Shown here: piece by piece, positions 1 through 8,543 of the stretch
Layout of the letters: each line of letters begins with the position of its first letter
Numbering within the stretch: the first letter of the stretch is position 1
Position numbers and translations under genes: made by a program
The notes under the pieces: model-generated
Database searches by the model: none
Told to the model about the DNA's origin: nothing
Seen by the model: only the letters and a program-made list of their open reading frames with translations
Assembly (NCBI RefSeq): GCF_900157385.1
Contig: NZ_LT717700.1
Location: 829,818 to 893,817 of the forward strand
DNA: 64,000 nt
Reading direction: 5' to 3'
Source: Mycobacterium terramassiliense
GTDB taxonomy: Bacteria; Actinomycetota; Actinomycetes; Mycobacteriales; Mycobacteriaceae

Positions 1-47
1 AGTGTGGCACGGACGCGGCGCGCCGTCACTTCACCTTTGCGGGGTGA

Positions 48-503
48 TCACCCGTCTGCCGAGACCCATTGGTAGGGCAGGAACTTCCCGTCGAACGTCA
101 CCACGACCCGGTCGCCCGACGAATGCGGCTTCTTCTGCAGGTCGACGCTGAAGTTGATCGCGCTCATGATGCCGTCGCCGAACTGCTCGTGGATCACTTC
201 CTTGATGGCACCGCCGTACACCTGCAGCGCCTCGTAGAAGCGGTAGATGGTCGGGTCGGTCGGCACCGCGGTGGGCAGGCCGCCGCGCATCGGCGGCGCC
301 GCCAGCACGGGCACCGCCGACTCGTCGAGGCCGAGCATCCGCACGAGAACCTTGCCGAGGTCGGCGGGTATGGGGTGCTGGCCGAGCAAGGCCGACGTGG
401 TCCACAGCACCGGCCTGTCGATCGCGTCGGCCAGCTCCTGCCAGGTCAGCCCCTTCGCCAGCCGCGCGACGACGATCCGTTCGGTGAGTTCGTTTCTCGA
501 CAT
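48..503 (-). CDS. cynS: Cyanate hydratase (cyanase)
   Basis: Cyanase converts cyanate and bicarbonate to ammonia and CO2 in the cytosol, for detoxification and nitrogen supply. The 151-residue length matches the family (about 156). An N-terminal helix-turn-helix-like domain (about 1-75) precedes the catalytic domain (about 80-151). The three family catalytic residues are in place: Arg88 and Glu91 in the segment DPTIYRFYEAL, and Ser114 in GDGIMSAINF. The C-terminus has the usual DGKFLPY segment. The enzyme is known as a decamer of dimers with shared active sites. No cyanate transporter or carbonic anhydrase gene is adjacent, so the usual cyn operon partners are missing here. The start is the first in-frame ATG; its ribosome binding site is weak. 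The next 99 bases upstream hold no gene. Confidence 0.93.
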   Translation of the reverse strand: MSRNELTERIVVARLAKGLTWQELADAIDRPVLWTTSALLGQHPIPADLGKVLVRMLGLDESAVPVLAAPPMRGGLPTAVPTDPTIYRFYEALQVYGGAIKEVIHEQFGDGIMSAINFSVDLQKKPHSSGDRVVVTFDGKFLPYQWVSADG

Positions 504-602
504 GTCATCAGCATCGCACCGCTGAACGGTGGCCGCAGGGCGTGGCCGTCACCCCGGTTTCGCCGCGGTGACCAGGCGCGTCGAAATCCACGGTCCGCCG
601 TA

Positions 603-1307
603 TCACATGCGCCATCCGAGGTTGCGGCGCTTGACGTTTCGCCATCCCAACTCGCGCAGCCGCGCGGCGTGCTGACGGGTCTCCCAGAGGTCGGCGATGG
701 CGAGCCGACCGCCCGGGCGCAACACGCGAACCGCTTCGTCCAGCGCCTGGCGGCGGCCGGCGCGGGTCGGGATGTTGTGGATCGCCAGGTTGCTGACGAC
801 GACGTCCACGCTTTCGTCGGGCAGCGGCAGGGCCGTCATGTCGGCGGTGCGCACCTCGACGCGGTCCGCGACGCCCTCCAGCGCCGCATTGGCCAACGTG
901 GCCTCCCGCGAGTTGTCGGTCTGGTCCGCATGCCACAGGTCGACGCCCGTCGCGCGACCCCTGGGCAGCCGCTTGGCGGCCGCGAGCAACACCGCACCGC
1001 GCCCACAGCCGAGGTCGAGCACCGTTTCGTCGCCGCGCAGCCGCAGCCCGTCGAGCACCCGGTCCCACACCACGAACTTGCCCGACCGCGTCGCGTAGAC
1101 GTAGGACGCCAGCGCCGCGAGCAGGGCGACGGCCCAGCCCCCGGTCACCGCCGCCGTCACCCTGCGGCCGCGCGCCCGGCTGATGCCCGCCCACACCGCC
1201 AGGCCGACGGCCTGGGCCACGACGCCGATCGCCTGCCCGCGCGCCGAGATGGTCTTGAACGAGCCGTCGATTCCGTAGTCGCCGCGGTGATCGTGCACGC
1301 CGCTCAC
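603..1307 (-). CDS. Membrane-anchored class I SAM-dependent methyltransferase
   Basis: This 234-residue protein has an N-terminal hydrophobic region (about 25-65, two likely membrane segments) followed by a class I methyltransferase domain. The SAM-binding motif I is VLDLGCGRGAV. The acidic residue of motif II is in ATGVDLW, and VVSNLAIHNI is the motif IV region. The post-I pattern ending LRPGGRLAIADLWE is typical of small-molecule methyltransferases. The substrate cannot be read from the sequence. The start chosen is a GTG that overlaps the stop of the upstream nitroreductase in a GTGA, which implies translational coupling. Longer in-frame extensions upstream run through the nitroreductase gene and are antisense-frame noise. 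Confidence 0.82.
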   Translation of the reverse strand: MSGVHDHRGDYGIDGSFKTISARGQAIGVVAQAVGLAVWAGISRARGRRVTAAVTGGWAVALLAALASYVYATRSGKFVVWDRVLDGLRLRGDETVLDLGCGRGAVLLAAAKRLPRGRATGVDLWHADQTDNSREATLANAALEGVADRVEVRTADMTALPLPDESVDVVVSNLAIHNIPTRAGRRQALDEAVRVLRPGGRLAIADLWETRQHAARLRELGWRNVKRRNLGWRM

Positions 1308-1819
1308 CACCGCCCGCGGTGCACGACCTCGGCATAAGGCCGTCGATCCGGCTTGCGGATCGGCACGAGCGGACGGTCGGCGGGATAGCCGATGCCCAGC
1401 AGGAACGCCACCTGGTGATCCTCGGGCACACCGAGGATGGCGCGCGCCTTGTCCTGATCCCCCACCGACGAGTGGCCGGTGCCGATGCCCAGGTCGGTGG
1501 CGGCGATCATCATCGCCATCGTGGCCTGCCCGACGTCGTAGTTGTCGGTGACCAGCCTGCGCTCGTCCGGTGGCACCGGCACCACGATCGCGATCGCTGC
1601 GGCGGCCGTGGCGATGTGCCCGGCGCCCCGCCAGACCGTGGACAACTCCTGCAGCTGGGCCGGATCGGTGACGATCACGAAGTCCCACGGCTGCCGGTTT
1701 TTCGCCGACGGCGCCCGCCAGCCCGCCTCGGCGATGCGGTCCAGGTCGGATTCCGGCACCGGCTCCGGCTTGTATTGCCGCACATTGCGCCGCGCGCAGA
1801 TCGCGTCCCAAGCTTCCAT
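1304..1819 (-). CDS. Nitroreductase-family flavoprotein
   Basis: This 171-residue protein belongs to the FMN-dependent nitroreductase fold, whose members reduce nitro compounds, quinones or other electrophiles with NAD(P)H. The N-terminal RRNVRQY segment and the WRAPSAKNRQPW segment are the usual FMN-phosphate and ring contacts. The C-terminal GIGYPAD...PIRKPDRRPYAEVV tail is also characteristic. The start is the ATG preceded by a GAGAGGAA Shine-Dalgarno; a longer frame upstream is less likely. It overlaps the downstream methyltransferase start by four bases, so the two are probably one transcript. It is divergent from recC, whose start lies about 100 bases away. The physiological substrate is unknown. 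Confidence 0.87.
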   Translation of the reverse strand: MEAWDAICARRNVRQYKPEPVPESDLDRIAEAGWRAPSAKNRQPWDFVIVTDPAQLQELSTVWRGAGHIATAAAAIAIVVPVPPDERRLVTDNYDVGQATMAMMIAATDLGIGTGHSSVGDQDKARAILGVPEDHQVAFLLGIGYPADRPLVPIRKPDRRPYAEVVHRGRW

Positions 1820-1922
1820 CCCGATTCCTCTCGTTCCTGCCTCATGCTGCCACCACCGACGAACGGCATGTCGGCGCACAATCATCCCGCCCGTCGGTGC
1901 GGCGTTCTATGGTGGCAGCGCA

Positions 1923-4900
1923 ATGGCCCTCCATCTCCACCGTGCCGAACGCACCGACTCACTCGCCGACGGTCTCGGCGCCCTGTTGGCCGACCCGCCG
2001 GCCGACCCGTTGGCCGAGGAGCTGGTGCTGGTCCCGGCGCGCGGCGTGGAACGCTGGCTCAGCCAGCGGCTGTCGCACGCGCTGGGGTGCCGGCCCGGCG
2101 CCGGGGACGGGGTGTGCGCGGGGGTCGCGTTCCGCAGCCCGGCCTCGCTGATCGCCGAGATCACCGGCACCCTCGATGACGATCCGTGGTCACCCGAGGC
2201 GATGACGTGGCCGCTGTTGGAGGCCATCGACGCCAGTCTGGACGAACCGTGGTGCCGAACGCTCGCAACGCATTTGGGCCACTTCGACACGGGCGAGGAG
2301 GCGGAGCTGCGCCGGGCCCGGCGGTATGCCACCGCACGCCGGCTGGCGGGCCTGTTCGCCTCCTACGCGCGCCAGCGTCCGCAACTGCTCAGCGACTGGT
2401 TGGCCGGCGATGCCGGAGACCTCGACCCCGACCTGCGCTGGCAGCCGGAGCTGTGGCGGGCGCTCGTCGAGCGGGTCGACGCCGACCCCCCGCACGTCCG
2501 CCACGACAAGACGGTCGCGCGGTTGCGGCAGGGGCCCAGCGACCTGCCGGCGCGGCTGTCGCTGTTCGGGCACACCCGGCTGGCCTCCACCGACGTGCAG
2601 CTGCTCGGCGCGCTGGCCAGCCACCACGATCTGCACCTGTGGCTGCCGCACCCCAGCGACGAGCTCTGGCACGCGCTGGCCGGCGCCCACGGCACCATCC
2701 CCCGCCGAAGGGACGTCAGCCACCGGGACGTCTTCCACCCGTTGCTGGCGACGCTGGGAAGGGACCTTCGCGAGCTGCAGCGCAGCCTCCCCACGGATCC
2801 GCGAACCGACGAGTATCTTCCCGGCCGGACGCGCCCCGACACGCTGCTCGGCTGGCTGCAATCCGACATCGCCGCCAATGCCGTTCGGCCACAAGGGCGC
2901 AACCTCGCCGCGGATGACCGTTCCGTCCAGATACACAGCTGCCACGGCCCGGCCCGGCAGGTCGATGTGCTGCGCGAGGTGCTGCTCGGCCTCCTGCAGG
3001 ACGACCCGACGCTTCAGCCGCGCGACATCCTGGTGATGTGTCCGGACATCGAGACCTATGCCCCGCTGATCGTCGCGGATTTCGGGCTCGGCGACGTGGT
3101 GCACGGCGCGCACCCCGCGCACCGGCTGAGGGTGCGCCTCGCGGACCGGTCGCCGACCCAGACCAATCCCCTGCTCGGCCTGGGCGCGCAGTTGCTGGCG
3201 CTGGCCGGCGGCAGGGTGAGGGCCAGCGAGGTGCTCAACCTCGCCGAGGCCGCGCCGGTGCGCGCCCGCTTCGGCTTCACCGACGACGACCTGGAGGCCA
3301 TCACCCGTTGGGTCCGGCAGGCGAACATCCGGTGGGGTTTCGACCAGGAGCATCGGCGGCCGTACCACGTCGACTTCGTGCACAACACTTGGCGTTTCGG
3401 CATCGACCGCGTGCTGGCCGGAGTCGCGATGTCCGAGGATTCGCATGCCTGGATCGAGTCCACACTGCCGCTCGACGACGTCAGCAGCAACCGCGTCCAG
3501 TTGGCGGGCCAGTTCGCCGAATTCGTCGACCGGCTGCAGCGCGTGGTCGACTCGCTCAGCGGGGCGCGGCCGCTGCGGCGGTGGCTGGCGGCCCTGACCG
3601 ACGGCATCGCCCTGCTGGCGCACGTCGACGATGCGGACCTGTGGCAAACCAGCCAGCTGCACCGCGAATGCGCGCGGGTATTGGCCGACGCCGGCCCGCG
3701 GGCCGACACCTCGCTGCAGCTGCCCGACATCCGGGCGCTGCTCGACCGGCACCTCGCCGGGCGCCCGACGCGGGCCAACTTCCGCACCGGCACGCTGACC
3801 GTGTGCACCATGGTGCCGATGCGTTCGGTGCCGCACCGGGTGGTCTGCCTCGTCGGGCTGGACGACGGCGTGTTTCCGCGCCTGGGTGTCGTGGACGGTG
3901 ACGACGCGCTGGCCCGGGACCCGATGACCGGTGAACGCGATATCCGTTCCGAGGACCGGCAATTGCTGCTGGACGCCATCGGCGCGGCCACCGAGCACCT
4001 GGTGATCACCTACACCGGCGCCAACGAGTATTCCGGCCAGCCGCGCCCGCCCGCCGTGCCGCTGGCCGAACTGCTCGACACCCTCGAGATGACCGTGCCG
4101 AGCGAAAGGCGGGGCCAGATCCGCGAGCGCGTCGTCGTCCAGCATCCGTTGCAGCCGTTCGACATTCGCAACGTCATCCCCGGACGGCTGGTGCCGGAGG
4201 TTCCGTTCACCTTCGACCCCACGGCGCTGCGGGCGGCGCGGGCCGCGACGGGTAAACGCGGCGAGGCGGCCCCGTTCATCTCCGGACCGCTGCCGCCACC
4301 GCGCGCCGACGACGTGATCCTCGCCGACCTCGTCGGCTTCTTCAAGGACCCGGTGAAGGGCTTCTTCCGTGCGCTGGACTTCACGCTGCCGCGGGACGTC
4401 GACGGCGTGCAGGACGCCATGCCGGTCGACATCAACAGCCTGGAGGAGCGGACGGTCGGCGACCGCATGCTCGGCGACATCCTGCTCGGGATGACGCCGG
4501 ACGACGCGCGGCAGGCCGAGTGGCGCCGGGGCACGCTGCCGCCGGGCCAACTGGGCTGGCGCAAGGCGGCCGAGGTTCGCGACCAGGCCGCGCTGCTGGC
4601 GGCCGCCGCCCAGCAGCACCGGCGGGCGGAGGCCCGGGCGTACGACGTCGACATCGATCTGGGCTCCGGTCGACGGCTCGCGGGTACGGTGTCGCCGGTG
4701 TACGGGGAGCGGCTGGTGTCGGTGACCTATTCCAAGCTGGATGGCAAGCACCTGCTCGAGTCGTGGATTCCGTTGCTGGCGTTGATCGCTCACGACCCGG
4801 CCGGCGACTGGTCGGCGGTGTGCATCGGCCGCCGCAAGCGGGGCACCGGCCCGCGGGTGGAGGGGCTGGGGCGGCCAAGCGATGACGCCGCCGGGATATT

Positions 4901-5204
4901 GCGCGATCTGGTGGCGATCTACGACGCGGGGCGCCGGGAGCCGATTCCGTTGCCCATCAGGACGTCCTACGCCTGGGCGGCCGCACGCCACTGCGGCGAC
5001 GACCCGGAGCGCGAGGCGGAATATCGGTGGAAGTGGGAGGACGAGGAGCCGGCGCACGTGCGGGCCTGGGGCAGGAAGGCGCGACTGGCCGACCTCATGC
5101 AGCCGCTGCGACCGGGCGAGGAATGCGACGGCGAGGACCACCGGCTCGGCGCCTACGCCGCCCGGCTGTGGCTGCCGATGCTGCGCGCCGAGCGGAGGCC
5201 CTAG
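1923..5204 (+). CDS. recC: Exodeoxyribonuclease V subunit gamma (RecC)
   Basis: RecC is the scaffold and Chi-recognition subunit of RecBCD, which processes double-strand DNA ends. The 1093-residue length is that of mycobacterial RecC. The N-terminal half has the inactive helicase-like fold, with LVLVPARGVERWLSQRLS near the start and RDILVMCPDIETYAP in the middle. The segment VCLVGLDDGVFPR followed by SEDRQLLLDAI is the RecC counterpart of UvrD-type motifs. The C-terminal part is the degenerate nuclease-like domain. The start is the first ATG after the short divergent intergenic region; longer frames run back through the nitroreductase gene. The stop codon abuts the recB start with no gap, so the three subunits are translated from one message. 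In mycobacteria RecBCD mainly serves single-strand annealing, while AdnAB serves RecA-dependent repair. Confidence 0.96.
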   Translation: MALHLHRAERTDSLADGLGALLADPPADPLAEELVLVPARGVERWLSQRLSHALGCRPGAGDGVCAGVAFRSPASLIAEITGTLDDDPWSPEAMTWPLLEAIDASLDEPWCRTLATHLGHFDTGEEAELRRARRYATARRLAGLFASYARQRPQLLSDWLAGDAGDLDPDLRWQPELWRALVERVDADPPHVRHDKTVARLRQGPSDLPARLSLFGHTRLASTDVQLLGALASHHDLHLWLPHPSDELWHALAGAHGTIPRRRDVSHRDVFHPLLATLGRDLRELQRSLPTDPRTDEYLPGRTRPDTLLGWLQSDIAANAVRPQGRNLAADDRSVQIHSCHGPARQVDVLREVLLGLLQDDPTLQPRDILVMCPDIETYAPLIVADFGLGDVVHGAHPAHRLRVRLADRSPTQTNPLLGLGAQLLALAGGRVRASEVLNLAEAAPVRARFGFTDDDLEAITRWVRQANIRWGFDQEHRRPYHVDFVHNTWRFGIDRVLAGVAMSEDSHAWIESTLPLDDVSSNRVQLAGQFAEFVDRLQRVVDSLSGARPLRRWLAALTDGIALLAHVDDADLWQTSQLHRECARVLADAGPRADTSLQLPDIRALLDRHLAGRPTRANFRTGTLTVCTMVPMRSVPHRVVCLVGLDDGVFPRLGVVDGDDALARDPMTGERDIRSEDRQLLLDAIGAATEHLVITYTGANEYSGQPRPPAVPLAELLDTLEMTVPSERRGQIRERVVVQHPLQPFDIRNVIPGRLVPEVPFTFDPTALRAARAATGKRGEAAPFISGPLPPPRADDVILADLVGFFKDPVKGFFRALDFTLPRDVDGVQDAMPVDINSLEERTVGDRMLGDILLGMTPDDARQAEWRRGTLPPGQLGWRKAAEVRDQAALLAAAAQQHRRAEARAYDVDIDLGSGRRLAGTVSPVYGERLVSVTYSKLDGKHLLESWIPLLALIAHDPAGDWSAVCIGRRKRGTGPRVEGLGRPSDDAAGILRDLVAIYDAGRREPIPLPIRTSYAWAAARHCGDDPEREAEYRWKWEDEEPAHVRAWGRKARLADLMQPLRPGEECDGEDHRLGAYAARLWLPMLRAERRP

Positions 5205-8200
5205 ATGAGCCCGGTGACCGAGCGCTTCGACCTGCTGGGTGCGCTGCCCGCCCGGCGTTCCACCACCGTGCTGGAGGCCAGCGCCGGCACGGGCAAGACG
5301 TTCGCGCTCGCCGGCCTCGTGACCCGCTACCTCGCCGAGGGCGAGGCGACGCTCGACCAGATGCTGCTCATCACGTTCGGCCGGGCCGCCAGCCAGGAGC
5401 TGCGGGAGCGCGTCCGCTGCCAAATCGTCGAGGCGGTTGCCGCTTTCAATGATTTCTCGGATTCCGCGGACCCTTCGGCGGCCGGCGACAACGAGCTGGT
5501 GGCCTACCTGCTGGACGCCGACGAGCAGGAGCGCGACCTGCGCAAGCAGCGGCTCCGCGATGCGCTGGCCGGTTTCGACGCGGCGACGATCGCCACCACC
5601 CACCAGTTCTGCCAACTGGTGTTGCGCTCGCTCGGCGTGGCCGGCGACACGGCGGGCGGTGTCACGCTGCTGGAGAGCCTCGATGAGTTGGTCGTGGAGA
5701 TCGTCGATGACCTGTACCTCGCCCACTTCGGACAGGAACGCGAAGACCCGGTGTTGGTGTATCGCGACGCGCTGCGGCTGGCGCGCGAGGTGGCCAACAA
5801 CCCCTCCGCGCAGCTGCGCCCCCGCGACCCCGAACCCGGTTCGCGGGCCGCGGTCTGCGTCGGCTTCGCGGAAGAGGTTCTCGCCGAGCTGAATACGCGC
5901 AAGCGCCGGCTGGGCGTCCTGGGCTACGACGACCTGCTGATCCGGCTCGCCGACGCGCTGGCCACCGACGAATCCCCGGCCCGGATCCGAATGCACCGGC
6001 GCTGGCCCATCGTGATGGTCGACGAGTTCCAAGACACCGACCCGGTGCAATGGAAGGTCATCGACCGCGCGTTCAGCGGGCGCTCCACCGTCGTCCTGAT
6101 CGGCGATCCGAAGCAGGCGATCTACGCGTTCCGCGGCGGCGACATCGTGACGTATCTGCAGGCGGCCCAGGCGGCGGGTGAGAAGAAGACGTTGGGCATC
6201 AACTGGCGCAGCGATTCCGCGCTCGTCGAGCGGCTGCAGGAGGTCTTGCGCGGTGCGCAGCTCGGCGACCCCACGATCGTGGTCAACGACGTCGACGCCT
6301 ACCACCGGGGGCATCGGCTGGCCGGCGCGCCGCGAAACGATCCCTTCCGGTTGCGCGTGGTGCCGCGAAAGGCCTTGGGGCGCAGGGGTCTGGCGAACAT
6401 GCCGATCGACGAGTTGCGCGAGCACATCGGCGCCGACCTGGCCGCCGACATCCGCGCACTGCTGGCCAGCGGCGCGACGTTCGGCGGCGAGCCGCTGCGG
6501 GCCCGCGACGTCGCCGTCATCGTGGAGAGGCACGAGGATGCCGCCGCTTGCTTCAGGGCGCTCTGCGACGCCGGCGTCCCGGCGGTCTACACCGGCAACA
6601 CCGACGTGTTCGCCTCGGAGGCCGCCGCGGACTGGCTTTGTCTGCTGGAGGCGTTCGACCAACCACACCGTCCGGGCATGGTGCGCGCCGCGGCGGCGAC
6701 CATGTTCTTCGGTGAGACCGCGGCATCGCTGGCCGCCGGCGGCGATACGCTGACCGACCGGGTCGCGGAAACGTTGCGGGAATGGGCGGGCCACGCGCGG
6801 GAACGGGGGGTTGCCGCCATCTTGGAGGCCGCGCAATTGCGGGGCATGGGCGACCGCCTGCTCTCCACCCAGGGCGGCGAGCGGCACATGACCGACCTGG
6901 CGCACGTCACGCAGTTGCTGCAGGACGTCGCGCACCGCGACCGGTACGGTCTGCCGGCACTTCGCGACTGGCTGCGCAGGCAACGCGACGAGCGCAGCGG
7001 CGCACCCGAACGCAACCGGCGACTGGACAGCGACGCGGCCGCCGTGCAGATCATGACGGTCTACGTGAGCAAGGGCCTGCAGTACCCGATCGTGTATCTG
7101 CCGTTCGCATTCAACCGCAGCGTCCAGAAACGCGACATCGTGCTGTTCCATGACGGCCAGGTGCGCTGCCTGCACGTCGGCGGCAACGACAGCCCCGACT
7201 TCCCCACGGTTGAAACGCTGGGCCGCAGGGAGGATGCCGGCGACGCCAGCCGGTTGACGTATGTCGCGCTGACGAGGGCGCAGACGCAGGTGGTGGCGTG
7301 GTGGTCGCCGGCCTACTACGAGCCCAACGGCGGCCTGTCCCGGTTGCTGCGCGGCCGTCGGCCCGGCGAGTCCCTGGTACCCGACGAATGCGAACCGGCC
7401 AGGATCTCCGACGAGGACGCGATGGCCCGGTTCCGCGAGTGGGAGGCGTTGGGCGGCCCGGTGATCGAGGAGTCGGTGGTGGTCGCGGCCCCCGCGCTGG
7501 GGCCGGCGCCGGTGCCGACGGGGATCGGCAGCCGCCATTTTCACCGCGGCATCGACACCGGCTGGCGGCGCACCTCCTATTCCGGTCTCATCCGGGCGGC
7601 GGAGACCTCCGCGGCCACCGGGGTGAGCAGCGAGCCCGAGGTCACCGAGCTCGACGACGAGGCCGGCGATATCGCGTTGAGCCAGGCCGCATCCGGGCCG
7701 GACGTGCCATCCCCGATGGCGGACCTGCCCATGGGCGCGAAGTTCGGCACGCTGGTGCACGCCGTGCTGGAGACCGCCGACCCCTTGGCGTCCGACCTGG
7801 CCGCCGAGCTTGCGGCACAGATCCGGAAGCACTCGGTATGGTGGCCGGTCGCCGTGGCGCCGGAGGTGCTGGCGGAGGCCATGGTGCCGCTGCACGACAC
7901 CCCGCTGGGCCCGCTGGCCGACGGTTTGACGCTGCGACAGATCGGGCTGCCGGATCGGCTGCGGGAACTCGACTTTGAGTTCCCCCTGGCCGGCGGCGAT
8001 CGTCGCTCCGCCGCGCCCGAGCTTCGGCTGGCGGACGTGGGGACGCTGCTGCGCCGGCACCTGCCGACCGATGACGCGCTGGCGCCGTATGCCGATCGGC
8101 TGGCGGGCCACGCGCTCGGCGGGCAGCCGTTGCGCGGATACCTCACCGGCTCGGTCGATGCCGTCCTGCGCGTCCCCGACGGTGCGGGGCGTCGCTATCT

Positions 8201-8543
8201 GGTGGTGGATTACAAGACCAACTGGCTCGGCGATCCCGAGCGGCCCCTGACGTCCGCCGACTACGACCGGGGGCGGCTGGCCGAGGCGATGCTGCATTCG
8301 GATTATCCGCTGCAGGCGCTGCTGTATTGCGTTGTGCTGCATCGGTTCTTGCGGTGGCGGGTCCCAGGCTACGACCCGGCCCGGCACCTCGGCGGTGTCC
8401 TCTACCTGTTCGTGCGCGGGATGTGCGGCGCCGAGACACCGGTGATCGACGGGCACCCGTCGGGGGTGTTCAGCTGGCGGCCGCCCGCGTCGCTGGTTGC
8501 GGCGTTGTCGGACCTGCTCGATGACCCGAGGGCCGTCGCGTGA
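5205..8543 (+). CDS. recB: Exodeoxyribonuclease V subunit beta (RecB)
   Basis: RecB is the 3'-5' SF1 helicase and the only nuclease subunit of RecBCD. The 1112-residue protein has Walker A in EASAGTGKTFAL (Lys31), a Walker B/motif II segment VDEFQDTDPVQW, motif III GDPKQAIYAFRGGD and motif IV INWRSD. Near residue 610, VYVSKGLQYPIVYLPF is the motif V region, followed by LTYVALTRAQ (motif VI). The C-terminal nuclease domain carries the PD-(D/E)XK core VVDYKTNWLG near residue 1000. All helicase and nuclease signatures are therefore intact. It begins immediately after the recC stop and ends in a four-base GTGA overlap with recD. Confidence 0.97.
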   Translation: MSPVTERFDLLGALPARRSTTVLEASAGTGKTFALAGLVTRYLAEGEATLDQMLLITFGRAASQELRERVRCQIVEAVAAFNDFSDSADPSAAGDNELVAYLLDADEQERDLRKQRLRDALAGFDAATIATTHQFCQLVLRSLGVAGDTAGGVTLLESLDELVVEIVDDLYLAHFGQEREDPVLVYRDALRLAREVANNPSAQLRPRDPEPGSRAAVCVGFAEEVLAELNTRKRRLGVLGYDDLLIRLADALATDESPARIRMHRRWPIVMVDEFQDTDPVQWKVIDRAFSGRSTVVLIGDPKQAIYAFRGGDIVTYLQAAQAAGEKKTLGINWRSDSALVERLQEVLRGAQLGDPTIVVNDVDAYHRGHRLAGAPRNDPFRLRVVPRKALGRRGLANMPIDELREHIGADLAADIRALLASGATFGGEPLRARDVAVIVERHEDAAACFRALCDAGVPAVYTGNTDVFASEAAADWLCLLEAFDQPHRPGMVRAAAATMFFGETAASLAAGGDTLTDRVAETLREWAGHARERGVAAILEAAQLRGMGDRLLSTQGGERHMTDLAHVTQLLQDVAHRDRYGLPALRDWLRRQRDERSGAPERNRRLDSDAAAVQIMTVYVSKGLQYPIVYLPFAFNRSVQKRDIVLFHDGQVRCLHVGGNDSPDFPTVETLGRREDAGDASRLTYVALTRAQTQVVAWWSPAYYEPNGGLSRLLRGRRPGESLVPDECEPARISDEDAMARFREWEALGGPVIEESVVVAAPALGPAPVPTGIGSRHFHRGIDTGWRRTSYSGLIRAAETSAATGVSSEPEVTELDDEAGDIALSQAASGPDVPSPMADLPMGAKFGTLVHAVLETADPLASDLAAELAAQIRKHSVWWPVAVAPEVLAEAMVPLHDTPLGPLADGLTLRQIGLPDRLRELDFEFPLAGGDRRSAAPELRLADVGTLLRRHLPTDDALAPYADRLAGHALGGQPLRGYLTGSVDAVLRVPDGAGRRYLVVDYKTNWLGDPERPLTSADYDRGRLAEAMLHSDYPLQALLYCVVLHRFLRWRVPGYDPARHLGGVLYLFVRGMCGAETPVIDGHPSGVFSWRPPASLVAALSDLLDDPRAVA

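Noticed and set aside
603..1811. Extended reading of the methyltransferase frame back through the nitroreductase
   Set aside because: The coupled GTG at 1307 explains the start; the upstream part is shadow sequence.
2190..8456. Very long open frame (2088 codons) on the minus strand opposite recC and recB
   Set aside because: It is antisense to two well-supported genes, has a low-complexity Arg/Gln/His-rich translation and no motifs. High GC in codon third positions opens such frames.
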